A stretch of 19,456 nt of DNA from positions 1-19,456 of the forward strand of contig JBLMWU010000277.1 in the NCBI GenBank assembly GCA_050257395.1, read 5' to 3'. Both the position numbers and the translations under genes were made by a program. Below the pieces are notes generated by a model. It did not search any database. It had not been told where the DNA came from and saw only the letters and a program-made list of their open reading frames with translations. Source of the DNA: JAIRTY01 sp050257395 (GTDB lineage: Bacteria > Actinomycetota > Actinomycetes > Streptosporangiales > Streptosporangiaceae). Positions 8,254-15,700 of the stretch are shown piece by piece (the stretch's first letter is position 1; every line of letters starts with the position of its first letter).

Positions 8254-8276
8254 CCGCTCGACCGGGAGGAAGATGC

Positions 8277-9650
8277 GTGACTGGACTGCTGGACAGGGAG
8301 AGCGAAGGGGTCGCGGCGGGCCGCCGGTTCCGCGCCTACACCGCCAAGCACCTCGACGAGCTCACCCGCCGCGCCGGGCTGGGCGCGGCTGAGAGGCTGC
8401 GGGTCAGGGCTGTCGCCACCGTGCTGCCCTTCCGGACCAACGAGTACGTCATCGGCAGCCTCATCGACTGGGATGCCGCGCCCGCCGACCCCATATACCG
8501 CCTTGTCTTCCCGCAGGCGGACATGCTGCCCCCCGCCGACGTCGACCGCATCGCCGGGCTGCTGGCCGCCGACGCGCCGGCCGCCGAGGTGGCCGCCGCC
8601 GCCCACGAGGTGCGGATGCGGCTCAACCCTCATCCGGCCGGCCAGCTGGCGCTGAACGTGCCCGCGCTGGGGCACGAGCCGCTGCCCGGCGTCCAGCACA
8701 AGTACCCCGAGACCGTGCTGCTCTTCCCCAAGCAGGGGCAGACCTGTCACGCCTACTGCACCTACTGCTTCCGCTGGGCCCAGTTCGTGGACGAGCCGGA
8801 CCTCAAGATGGCGACCGCCGACATCGACCGGGTCCTGGACTACCTCCGCCAGCACCGTGAGGTCACCAGCGTGCTGATCACCGGCGGGGATCCCATGATC
8901 ATGGGCGCGGGCGTCCTCCGCCGCTACATCGAGCCGCTGCTCGGGCCCGGCCTCGAGCACATCGAGTCGATCCGGATCGGCAGCAAGTCCCTGGCGTACT
9001 GGCCGCAGCGGCTGGTCACCGACCCGGACGCCGACGACACGCTGCGCCTGTTCGAGCAGGTGACCGACTCCGGCCGGGCGCTGGCCTTCATGGCGCACTT
9101 CTCCCACCCGCGCGAGCTCGAGCCGCCGCTGCTCGCCGAGGCGGTGCGCCGGCTCCGGTCGGCGGGGGCGGTGGTGCGGACCCAGGCGCCGCTGATCCGC
9201 TCGATCAACGACGACCCGGCGTGCTGGTCGGACATGTGGCGGACGCAGGTCCGGCTGGGGATGGTGCCCTACTACATGTTCGTCGAGCGGGACACCGGCC
9301 CGCAGGACTACTTCGCCGTCCCGCTCGCGCGTGCCTGCGACGTCTACCGCGACGCCTACCGGAGCGTCTCCGGGCTCTGCCGGACCGTGCGCGGGCCGTC
9401 GATGTCCGCCACGCCGGGCAAGGTGTGCGTGGACGGCGTGGTGGAGGTTGCGGGCCAGCAGGTCTTCGCGCTGCACATGATCCAGGCCCGGGACCCGTCC
9501 CTGGTCGGGCGGCCGTTCTTCGCGCAGTTCGATCCGGCCGCGGTGTGGATCACCGACCTGCAGCCCGCCTTCGCCCCCCGGTTCCCGTTCGATCCCGACC
9601 CCGGGGACCTGCCCGGCCTGTGGGAGTCACCCGCCCTGCAGCCCGCCTGA
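8277..9650 (+). CDS. KamA-family radical SAM protein (lysine 2,3-aminomutase-like)
   Basis: Predicted 457-aa [4Fe-4S]/SAM/PLP enzyme of the lysine 2,3-aminomutase family. The radical SAM cluster motif is CHAYCTYC (C157, C161, C164). The SAM-binding GGDP is at 203-206 in LITGGDP. A PGK segment at 380-382 aligns with the family's PLP-lysine region, suggesting K382 as the Schiff-base lysine. In the characterised Clostridium enzyme two aspartates hold the lysine side chain; by eye, neither position is Asp here (YYMF and GPSM segments instead), so the substrate may not be lysine. The GTG start is fixed by GGAGGA with a 6-nt gap; a nearby ATG at 8273 is out of frame. The gene appears monocistronic, with no neighbour indicating a pathway. 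Confidence 0.85.
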   Translation: MTGLLDRESEGVAAGRRFRAYTAKHLDELTRRAGLGAAERLRVRAVATVLPFRTNEYVIGSLIDWDAAPADPIYRLVFPQADMLPPADVDRIAGLLAADAPAAEVAAAAHEVRMRLNPHPAGQLALNVPALGHEPLPGVQHKYPETVLLFPKQGQTCHAYCTYCFRWAQFVDEPDLKMATADIDRVLDYLRQHREVTSVLITGGDPMIMGAGVLRRYIEPLLGPGLEHIESIRIGSKSLAYWPQRLVTDPDADDTLRLFEQVTDSGRALAFMAHFSHPRELEPPLLAEAVRRLRSAGAVVRTQAPLIRSINDDPACWSDMWRTQVRLGMVPYYMFVERDTGPQDYFAVPLARACDVYRDAYRSVSGLCRTVRGPSMSATPGKVCVDGVVEVAGQQVFALHMIQARDPSLVGRPFFAQFDPAAVWITDLQPAFAPRFPFDPDPGDLPGLWESPALQPA

Positions 9651-9663
9651 CCACCGGCGGCAG

Positions 9664-9694
9664 GTGACGCCCGGCCCACCCGGCCGGGCGTCAC
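9664..9694. terminator. Strong bidirectional hairpin terminator
   Basis: A perfect inverted repeat: left arm GTGACGCCCGGCC, 5-nt loop, right arm GGCCGGGCGTCAC. It starts 13 nt after the radical SAM stop and lies 53 nt from the MFS stop on the other strand, so it can serve both convergent genes. There is no U-tract, as is common in high-GC actinobacteria. Confidence 0.75.
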
Positions 9695-9747
9695 CGCGGC
9701 CGCCGCGGGCCCCGGCCAGCCGCCGGGCGCCGCCCGCCTGGTGCCGC

Positions 9748-11376
9748 TCAGCCGGGCAAGCGGACCTCGGCCACCACCTCGGGGGCCTCGGGCGCGGGCG
9801 CGGGCGGGTTGCGCTTGATGAGCAGGCAGCTCAGCACGCCCAGCGCCAGCACCGCGATGGGCATCGCCATGGTGGGCCGCATGGCCTGCACGTAGCCGTT
9901 GGTGAAGATCGCGTGCGCGATCTGCCCGATCTTCGCGGCCAGCTCCGCGGGCAGGCCCGGCGGCAGCTTCACGCTGCCGCCCTGGCCGGACCCCACGGCA
10001 CCGCTGTGCGCCGACTGCTGGAAGCCGCTGACCAGGCCGGACCGCACCCGCGGCGGCAGCGACGCCGACCGGGTGGCGGCCTGGCTGGTCAGCGAGGAAG
10101 CCAGCCGGTTCTGCAGCAGCGCGCCCACCGCGGCGGTGCCGATCACCGCCCCGACCTGGCGGGTGGTGTTGAGCATCCCGGACGCCGCCCCGGCGATGGC
10201 GGGCTTGATGTCCCGCATGGCCACGGTGGTCATCGGGGCGAACGTGCAGCCCATGCCGAACCCGGCCACCAGCAGCGGCACCAGGAAGTCGTACCAGGCG
10301 GAGTTGGTCCGCGCGATCAGCGCCATCCAGCCCATCCCGCCGCCGAACGCGGTAAGCCCGGTCATCAGGATGTACTTGCCGCCGATCCGGTCGGTGAGCC
10401 GGCCGGCCACCGGGGCGACGAACATCGAGATCAGCGACGCCGGCGCCATGGTCAGGCCGGCCTTGAGGGCGGAGAAGCCCAGCACCGACTGCAGGTAGAT
10501 GGTGAACGGCAGGAAGATGCCCATCATCCCGATGGCGACCGTGGCCGACACCCAGTTCATCAGGGAGAAGTTGCGGTTGCGGAACAGCGCGAACGGGACC
10601 AGCGGCTCGGCGTTCTGCGTCCTGGCCTGCACCAGCAGGAAGATCGCGAGCAGCAGCACGCCCACGCCGATGACCAGCGGGATGGAGAGGAACCCGGTGA
10701 TGGTGCCCCAGTTGTAGCGCTGCCCCTCCACCAGGCCGTAGCAGATGGCGAGCAGGGCCAGGCTGGCGAGGATCACGCCGGGCACGTCGAGCCGGTGCTG
10801 GCGGCCGCTCCGCAGCGGCGGGATCAGGACCCCGGCCAGGATCAGCACCACCGCGCCGACCGGCACGTTGATGTAGAAGATGTAGCGCCAGTCGAACGCG
10901 GTCACCAGCAGGCCGCCCAGGGTGGGCCCGGCGATGGTGGCGACGCCGGCCACCGCGCCCCACACCCCGAACGCCGCGCCGCGCCGCTCGGGCGGGAAGA
11001 CCGTGGTCAGGATCGCCAGGGTCTGCGGCATCAGCATGGCCGCGCCGACGCCCTGGGCGGCGCGGAAGCCGATCAGCCAGGCCGGGCTGGGCGCCAGCCC
11101 GCAGGCCGCGGACGCGAGCGTGAACACGGTGATCCCGGCGACGAACATCCGCCGCTGGCCGATCAGATCCCCCAGCCGCCCGGCGGTGATCAGCAGCACG
11201 GCCAGCACCAGCGCGTACGCGTTGATCACCCAGAGGATGTCGTCCAGCGAGGCGTGCAGCCTGGCGATCATGTTGGGGATGGCGATGTTCACGATCGTCA
11301 GGTCCAGCAGGACCATGAAGAACCCGAGCGACACCGTCAGCAGGACCGCCCAGGGATTGCCCCGGAATTTCGTCAC
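9748..11376 (-). CDS. MFS exporter, DHA2 (EmrB/QacA) type, 14 TM segments
   Basis: Predicted 542-aa proton-driven drug or metabolite exporter in the cytoplasmic membrane. Family motifs are visible: D1-type LDLTIVNIAIP at 25-35, motif A GRLGDLIGQRRM at 66-77, RAAQGVGAAML (motif B, R105), and the antiporter motif C as AGVATIAGPTLGG, ~143-155. Later segments include VAPVAGRLTDRIGGK, a second motif A-like loop. A long hydrophilic loop of about 80 residues, Ser/Gly/Gln-rich, precedes the last TM helix (MAMPIAVLALGVLSCLLI), as in many DHA2 members. The GTG start at 11376 is supported by GAGGAG about 6 nt upstream. A perfect 12-bp palindrome lies 69 nt upstream, suggesting repressor control, yet no regulator gene is adjacent. 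The substrate is unknown. Confidence 0.93.
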   Translation of the reverse strand: MTKFRGNPWAVLLTVSLGFFMVLLDLTIVNIAIPNMIARLHASLDDILWVINAYALVLAVLLITAGRLGDLIGQRRMFVAGITVFTLASAACGLAPSPAWLIGFRAAQGVGAAMLMPQTLAILTTVFPPERRGAAFGVWGAVAGVATIAGPTLGGLLVTAFDWRYIFYINVPVGAVVLILAGVLIPPLRSGRQHRLDVPGVILASLALLAICYGLVEGQRYNWGTITGFLSIPLVIGVGVLLLAIFLLVQARTQNAEPLVPFALFRNRNFSLMNWVSATVAIGMMGIFLPFTIYLQSVLGFSALKAGLTMAPASLISMFVAPVAGRLTDRIGGKYILMTGLTAFGGGMGWMALIARTNSAWYDFLVPLLVAGFGMGCTFAPMTTVAMRDIKPAIAGAASGMLNTTRQVGAVIGTAAVGALLQNRLASSLTSQAATRSASLPPRVRSGLVSGFQQSAHSGAVGSGQGGSVKLPPGLPAELAAKIGQIAHAIFTNGYVQAMRPTMAMPIAVLALGVLSCLLIKRNPPAPAPEAPEVVAEVRLPG

Positions 11377-11444
11377 GTATGTCTCCTCGCCGCCACGAGC
11401 CTTGATCGCCCGCGCCCCTGTCCGTCAGCCCAGGCCGGCATATC

Positions 11445-11456
11445 ACGATATATCGT
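11445..11456. promoter_or_regulatory. 12-bp perfect palindrome, candidate repressor operator
   Basis: ACGATATATCGT reads identically on both strands and sits in an AT-rich island (TATCACGATATATCGTAACA) amid very GC-rich sequence. On the minus strand it overlaps a possible -10 (TGATAT), so a bound dimer would block transcription of the MFS exporter. AT-rich symmetric sites like this are typical of PadR- or TetR-type repressors controlling exporters; which family binds is inference. Confidence 0.5.
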
Positions 11457-11619
11457 AACAATCGGGTGCCTGGCAGCGGGCGGCGGCGGCCGAATTGCGC
11501 GTTTCCGGGCCGGTGCCCGGATCTTCCTCCGATGGTAGGACCCGGCGCTGACAGTCCCGCGGGCGGCCGTGATCGTACCGGCCGGTAGCCCTGCGCTGGC
11601 CCGGCCGGGAGGCCTTCAC

Positions 11620-11632
11620 TATGCTCCCGGCC
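11620..11632 (+). promoter_or_regulatory. Candidate leaderless -10 for the SDR gene
   Basis: TATGCT (11620-11625) fits TANNNT and is followed by exactly 7 nt before the ATG at 11633, the leaderless arrangement. It competes with a Shine-Dalgarno GGGAGG (11607-11612) that would serve an in-frame ATG at 11621, so the two signals imply different starts. Confidence 0.4.
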
Positions 11633-12406
11633 ATGGAACTGAGCGCAAGCACGGCAATCATCTCCGGCGGGGCGAGCGGCCTGGGCGAGGCGACCGCCCG
11701 TGACCTCGCGGCGGCCGGCGCCACGGTGGTCATCGCGGACCTGAACGAAGAGCGCGGCAAGGCGGTCGCCGGCGAGATCGGCGGCCAGTTCGTCAAGACC
11801 GACGTGTCCGACGAGGCGTCGGTCACGGCGGCCGTGGAGGCAGCCGCCGCCCAGGGCAGCCCCTTGCGGGTGATCGTCAACTGCGCGGGCATCGGCTGGG
11901 CCGAGCGGACCCTCAACCGGGACGGGACCCCGCACGGCCTGGCGGCCTACCGCAAGGTCATCGACATCAACCTGATCGGCTCCTTCAACCTCATGCGGAT
12001 CGGCGCCGCGGCCATCGCCAAGACCGAGCCGGTGGACGCCGACGGCCAGCGCGGCGTGGTCATCAGCACCTCGTCGGTGGCTGGCATCGAGGGCCAGACC
12101 GGGCAGGTGGCCTACTCCGCGTCCAAGGGCGGCATCATCGGCATGACCCTGCCGGCCGCCCGCGACCTGGCCGCCATCGGCGTCCGGGTCAACACCATCT
12201 GCCCGGGCATCATCGACACCCCCATCTACGGGACCCTGCCGGGCAGCGACGAGTTCAAGGCCAAGCTGATCGCCCCGGTGGTCTTCCCCAAGCGGATGGG
12301 CACCGCCGCCGAGTTCGCCAAGCTGGTCCACTCGCTGATCGACAACGACTACATGAACGGCGAAGTCGTCCGCTTCGACGGCGGCATCAGGTTCCAGCCG
12401 AAGTAA
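11633..12406 (+). CDS. Short-chain dehydrogenase, HSD10 / 3-hydroxyacyl-CoA dehydrogenase type
   Basis: NAD-dependent oxidoreductase of 257 aa in the classical SDR family, most like type II 3-hydroxyacyl-CoA dehydrogenases (HSD10), which oxidise 3-hydroxyacyl-CoA to 3-ketoacyl-CoA. The nucleotide-binding turn is SGGASGLG (11-18), and D36 at the end of strand 2 favours NAD+ over NADP+. NCAG is at 83-86 and structural N113 in DINLIG. The catalytic triad is S148, Y161 and K165 (VAYSASKGG). PGIIDTPIYG and the final VRFDGGIRF are typical of the HSD10 group. The start is uncertain: ATG 11633 (leaderless signature) or ATG 11621 (good Shine-Dalgarno, four more residues). It precedes an enoyl-CoA hydratase gene by 36 nt, so the pair probably performs two successive beta-oxidation steps. 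Confidence 0.9.
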   Translation: MELSASTAIISGGASGLGEATARDLAAAGATVVIADLNEERGKAVAGEIGGQFVKTDVSDEASVTAAVEAAAAQGSPLRVIVNCAGIGWAERTLNRDGTPHGLAAYRKVIDINLIGSFNLMRIGAAAIAKTEPVDADGQRGVVISTSSVAGIEGQTGQVAYSASKGGIIGMTLPAARDLAAIGVRVNTICPGIIDTPIYGTLPGSDEFKAKLIAPVVFPKRMGTAAEFAKLVHSLIDNDYMNGEVVRFDGGIRFQPK

Positions 12407-12442
12407 CCGCGACGGCAGATGACTCAATCGGAGGTCAGTGCA

Positions 12443-13243
12443 GTGCCAGATTCTCTTGCCGGCGATCTGCGGGATGCCCGGCCGGACGCGGTCTCCGTGG
12501 AGACCGACGGCCCGGTGATGGTCATCACCATCAACCGGCCGGAGGCCCGCAACGCGGTGAACGCAGCCGTCGCCCGGGGCGTCGCCGCGGCTCTCGACGA
12601 GCTTGACGCCAACCCCGCCCTGCGGGCCGGGATCATCACCGGCGCGGGCGGCACGTTCTGCGCGGGCATGGACCTCAAGGGGTTCCTGGCCGGGGAGAAC
12701 CCGCAGGAAGGCGGCCGGGGTTTCGGTGGCATCGCGATGCGCCCGCCGGCCACGCCGGTCATCGCCGCGGTCGAGGGCTACGCCCTGGCCGGGGGCTTCG
12801 AGATCGCGCTGTCGTGCGATCTGATCGTGGCCAGCGAGGCGGCTTCGTTCGGGCTGCCGGAGGTCAGCCGGGGCCTGGTCGCCGCGGCCGGCGGCCTGCT
12901 GCGGCTGCCCGCGCGGATCCCCTACCACCTGGCCATGGAGATCGCGCTGACCGGCGACCGGTTCCCGGCTGCCCGGCTCCACGAGGCGGGCCTGGTCAGC
13001 CGGCTCGTGCCCGCCGGCGAGGCGCTGGCGGAGGCCCGGAAACTGGCCGAGCGGGTCGCTGCCAACGCGCCGCTGGCGCTCGCGGCCACCAAGAAGATCA
13101 TCGTGGAGTCGGCCGACTGGCCGGCCAGCGAGGCGTTCGACCGGCAGAACGAGATCTCCGGGCCGGTGTTCACCTCGGCCGATGCCATCGAGGGCGCCGC
13201 CGCCTTCGCGGAGAAGCGGCCCCCCGTCTGGCGCGGCGAATAG
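12443..13243 (+). CDS. Enoyl-CoA hydratase/isomerase (crotonase family)
   Basis: Predicted 266-aa soluble enzyme that hydrates 2-enoyl-CoA to 3-hydroxyacyl-CoA, the step before the neighbouring dehydrogenase. The crotonase signature is present: ITINRPEARNAVN (28-40), oxyanion-hole segment GGTFCAGMDLKGF (69-81), and GYALAGGFEIALSCD (112-126). Both catalytic glutamates of true hydratases have candidates, E120 (GGFE) and E140 (GLPEV), which supports hydratase over isomerase activity. Start choice: GTG at 12443 has GGAGG at 12430-12434 with an 8-nt gap, whereas the in-frame ATG at 12419 lacks a ribosome site and would add eight residues. It lies 36 nt after the SDR stop on the same strand, hence a probable two-gene operon. 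The acyl substrate class is not determinable. Confidence 0.92.
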   Translation: MPDSLAGDLRDARPDAVSVETDGPVMVITINRPEARNAVNAAVARGVAAALDELDANPALRAGIITGAGGTFCAGMDLKGFLAGENPQEGGRGFGGIAMRPPATPVIAAVEGYALAGGFEIALSCDLIVASEAASFGLPEVSRGLVAAAGGLLRLPARIPYHLAMEIALTGDRFPAARLHEAGLVSRLVPAGEALAEARKLAERVAANAPLALAATKKIIVESADWPASEAFDRQNEISGPVFTSADAIEGAAAFAEKRPPVWRGE

Positions 13244-13272
13244 CCGCCGGGCGGGCCGCAGCCGCGGCGGCT
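13242..13272 (+). terminator. Inverted repeat after the enoyl-CoA hydratase gene
   Basis: AGCCGCC at 13242-13248 pairs with GGCGGCT at 13266-13272 across a 17-nt GC-rich loop, beginning within the stop codon. There is no T-tract. A second hairpin, GGGCC-GGC-GGCCC at 13311-13323, follows. Together they plausibly end the SDR/hydratase transcript. Confidence 0.35.
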
Positions 13273-13455
13273 GAGGGGCGCTGACGTACCCGCCGGGAGC
13301 CGGCTGAGCAGGGCCGGCGGCCCGGCTGGAGTGCCAGGTGACGGGGCACCGGGATGCTGGGCACACGAGCCCCGGCAGCCCTGTCGCCGGGTGCTCTGGA
13401 GCCCGCGACCTGCTGTGAGCTCGTACGCCTGGCCACGCGGGTGGCGGCCTCCCCG

Positions 13456-13461
13456 TAGGAT
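13456..13461 (+). promoter_or_regulatory. Candidate -10 hexamer for the asnB operon
   Basis: TAGGAT fits TANNNT and lies 37 nt before the asnB ATG, which would leave a leader of about 30 nt containing the Shine-Dalgarno GGGGA (13489-13493). No clear -35 is visible. Confidence 0.3.
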
Positions 13462-13498
13462 CGGTGCCCATACGACACCAGGAACTGTGGGGACGTGG

Positions 13499-15700
13499 AT
13501 GTGCGGAATCACCGGCTGCCTGGCGCTCAGCCTGGAAGCCGACCCGGATCAGGAGTGGGTGCGGACCGCTACCGAGCGGATCAGCCACCGCGGGCCAGAC
13601 GACGAGGGCTACTACGCCGATCCTGACGTCGCGCTGGGTTACAAGCGGCTGGCGATCATCGACCTGTCCCCGGGCGGCCACCAGCCGATGAAGTCGGCGG
13701 ACGGCCGGTACTGGATGGTCTACAACGGCGAGATCTACAACTACGTGGAGCTCGGCCAGGAACTGCGCGAGCAGGGCGTGGTGCTGCGGTCCACCTCCGA
13801 CTCCGAGGTGCTGCTGGAGACCTACGCCCGGGTGGGCAAGGACGTCGTCCATCGCCTGCGCGGCATGTACGCCTTCGCCATCTGGGACACCTGGACCCGC
13901 GAGCTGTTCTGCGCCCGCGACCCCTTCGGCATCAAGCCGTTCTTCTACACCGTGGACCCCCGGCGCCGGCACTCGTGGGAAGCGCCGCCGCCGCCGCCCG
14001 CGCCCGCGCCGCCGCCCGCGGGCGGCTCGTGGGACGCGTTCAGCAAGCCCGCCGACCCGCCCGCGGGCGGCGGCTGGCCCGCCCAGGAGGGCAACGGCGG
14101 CTGGGGCGGCGGCGCCCCGGCCTGGCCCGGGCAGGGCGCCCCGGCGGCGGCCCCCGCCTGGCCGGCCGGCCAGGACACCCAGGCAGGCGGCGGCTGGCCC
14201 GCCGCCCAGCCCGGCCAGGCAGGCCAGCCCGGCCAGGGCGGCGCCGCCGAGGGCGGCGAGGACGGCCTGCTGCGGTTCGCCTCCGAGCGCAAGTGCCTGG
14301 CCGAGCCGGGGGAGCTGCAGCGGCTGGACCGGGACGTGGTGCGCCGCTACCTGGCGTTCCAGTACGTGCCCGCGCCGGACACCATGACCCCGCCGATCCG
14401 GTCGCTGCCGCCGGGGCACGCGCTGATCGCCCGGCCGGGCGGCAGCATCGACGTCTACCGGTACTGGCGGGCCGACCTGCGGCCGGCCCGGTCCCCCCGG
14501 GAGACCACCACCCGCGCCATCCTGGACGTGATGCGCGACTCGGTCGCCGTGCACCTGCGCAGCGACGCGCCGCTGGGGGCGTTCCTGTCCGGCGGCATCG
14601 ACTCGTCGGCGATCTGCGCGCTGGCCGCCGAGCACCGCCCGGACCTGCAGACCTTCACCGTCGGGTTCGAGCGGGAGGGCTACAGCGAGATCGACCTGGC
14701 GCAGGAGACCGCGGCCGCCCTCGGCGTCCGCTCACACGGCTACCTGATCACCCAGCAGGAGTTCTTCGCCCGGCTGCCGGAGATCATCTGGCACCTCGAC
14801 GACCCGATGGCCGACGCGGCCGCCATCCCGCTGTGGTTCGTCGCCCGCGAGGCCGCCAGGCACGTCAAGGTCGTGCTGTCCGGCGAGGGCGCCGACGAGC
14901 TGTTCGGCGGGTACGCCATCTACCACCAGCCCGGGGTGGTCCGGGCCGGGGAGCGGCTGCCGGAGTGGGGCCGCACCCCGATCAAGCGGGCCGCGTCGAT
15001 GATCCCGCCCGGGGTGAAGGGCCGGGGCCTGCTGGAGCGCACCTCCACCCCGCTGCGCCACCGCTACATCGGCAACGCCCATGTGTACGCGGACAGCCTG
15101 GTGGACCTGATCGCCGGGCTGGGCCCGGGCGGTCCGTTCGATATCACCGACCCGGTCTACGACCAGGCGGGCGAAGCCAATCTGGACGACGTCGCCACCA
15201 TGCAGCTGGTCGACATCAACACCTGGCTGCCCGGCGACATCCTGGTGAAGGCCGACCGGATGACCATGGCGCACAGCCTGGAGCTGCGGGTGCCGTTCCT
15301 GGACCGGGAGGTCATGGCGATCGCGGCCCGGCTGTCCCGGGAGGAGAAGGTCGGCGCGGGCACCACCAAGGCGGCGCTGCGGGCCGCCATGCGGGAGCTG
15401 CTGCCGCCCGCCGCGGTGGCCCGGGCCAAGCTCGGGTTCCCGGTGCCGATCGGGCACTGGCTCAAGGGCGACGCGTACGGCTTCGCCGACCGGGTGCTGC
15501 GGGAGGCGCAGACCGGCGAGTGGATCAACCGCGAGGCCGCGCTCGGGCTGCTGCAGCGGCTGCAGGCCGGTGACCCCGAGGTGACCTGGCGCCACCTGTG
15601 GGTGCTGCTGGTGTTCTCGATCTGGCACCAGATCTACGTGGAGCGGGCCTATGACCCGATCGCGCTCGGCTGGGAGCGGGCCGCCGGAGCGGCCCGGTGA
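13499..15700 (+). CDS. asnB: AsnB-type glutamine-dependent amidotransferase with low-complexity insertion
   Basis: Glutamine-hydrolysing asparagine synthetase family, 733 aa, about 100 longer than usual. The class II glutaminase domain starts with catalytic Cys2 (MCGITGC) and has SHRGPDD (29-35), GYKRLAIID (48-56), YNGEIYN (75-81) and CARDPFGIKPFFY (138-150). The synthetase domain has the PP-loop SGGIDSS at 364-370, then VLSGEGADELFGGY and KADRMTMAHSLELRVPFLD. Between them, residues ~154-255 are a Gly/Pro/Ala/Trp-rich insertion splitting the end of the glutaminase domain, which resumes at GLLRFASERKCLA. The ATG at 13499 is set by Cys2 and by GGGGA 5 nt upstream. The 3' end overlaps the next gene by 4 nt (GTGA). 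In this setting it may amidate a cell-envelope substrate rather than free aspartate, as some actinobacterial homologues do; that is inference. Confidence 0.92.
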   Translation: MCGITGCLALSLEADPDQEWVRTATERISHRGPDDEGYYADPDVALGYKRLAIIDLSPGGHQPMKSADGRYWMVYNGEIYNYVELGQELREQGVVLRSTSDSEVLLETYARVGKDVVHRLRGMYAFAIWDTWTRELFCARDPFGIKPFFYTVDPRRRHSWEAPPPPPAPAPPPAGGSWDAFSKPADPPAGGGWPAQEGNGGWGGGAPAWPGQGAPAAAPAWPAGQDTQAGGGWPAAQPGQAGQPGQGGAAEGGEDGLLRFASERKCLAEPGELQRLDRDVVRRYLAFQYVPAPDTMTPPIRSLPPGHALIARPGGSIDVYRYWRADLRPARSPRETTTRAILDVMRDSVAVHLRSDAPLGAFLSGGIDSSAICALAAEHRPDLQTFTVGFEREGYSEIDLAQETAAALGVRSHGYLITQQEFFARLPEIIWHLDDPMADAAAIPLWFVAREAARHVKVVLSGEGADELFGGYAIYHQPGVVRAGERLPEWGRTPIKRAASMIPPGVKGRGLLERTSTPLRHRYIGNAHVYADSLVDLIAGLGPGGPFDITDPVYDQAGEANLDDVATMQLVDINTWLPGDILVKADRMTMAHSLELRVPFLDREVMAIAARLSREEKVGAGTTKAALRAAMRELLPPAAVARAKLGFPVPIGHWLKGDAYGFADRVLREAQTGEWINREAALGLLQRLQAGDPEVTWRHLWVLLVFSIWHQIYVERAYDPIALGWERAAGAAR
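13958..14263 (+). repeat. Coding low-complexity insertion (Gly/Pro/Trp repeats) inside asnB
   Basis: Encodes asnB residues ~154-255. It begins with a proline run (APPPPPAPAPPPAGG), then degenerate units centred on Trp: GGSWDAF, GGGWPAQ, GGWGGG, PAWPGQG, PAWPAGQ, GGGWPAAQ, then PGQAGQPGQGG. An 18-nt direct repeat (GGCGGCGGCTGGCCCGCC) occurs at 14066-14083 and 14186-14203, exactly 120 nt apart, so part of the segment may have grown by duplication. The reading frame stays open throughout. Confidence 0.85.

Larger units (their letters stand above)
7718..8276. other. Gene-poor divergent region between plsX and the radical SAM gene
   Basis: About 0.5 kb with no convincing coding sequence; short open frames on both strands lack codon bias and ribosome sites. 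The first ~75 nt may encode the PlsX N-terminus. The centre (about 7900-7970) is clearly lower in GC than its surroundings and holds a 13-bp palindrome and a candidate -10, which fits a bidirectional promoter region. The right part is purine-rich around 8070-8095 and ends in a leader hairpin and a strong Shine-Dalgarno for the downstream gene. Confidence 0.6.

Noticed and set aside
8130..9476. 448-codon minus-strand open frame opposite the radical SAM gene
   Set aside because: Antisense shadow; the plus strand has a strong ribosome site and the CxxxCxxC motif.
9356..14635. 1759-codon minus-strand open frame
   Set aside because: It crosses the radical SAM, MFS, SDR, hydratase and asnB genes, partly on their antisense strand or in another frame, and shows no coherent domain.
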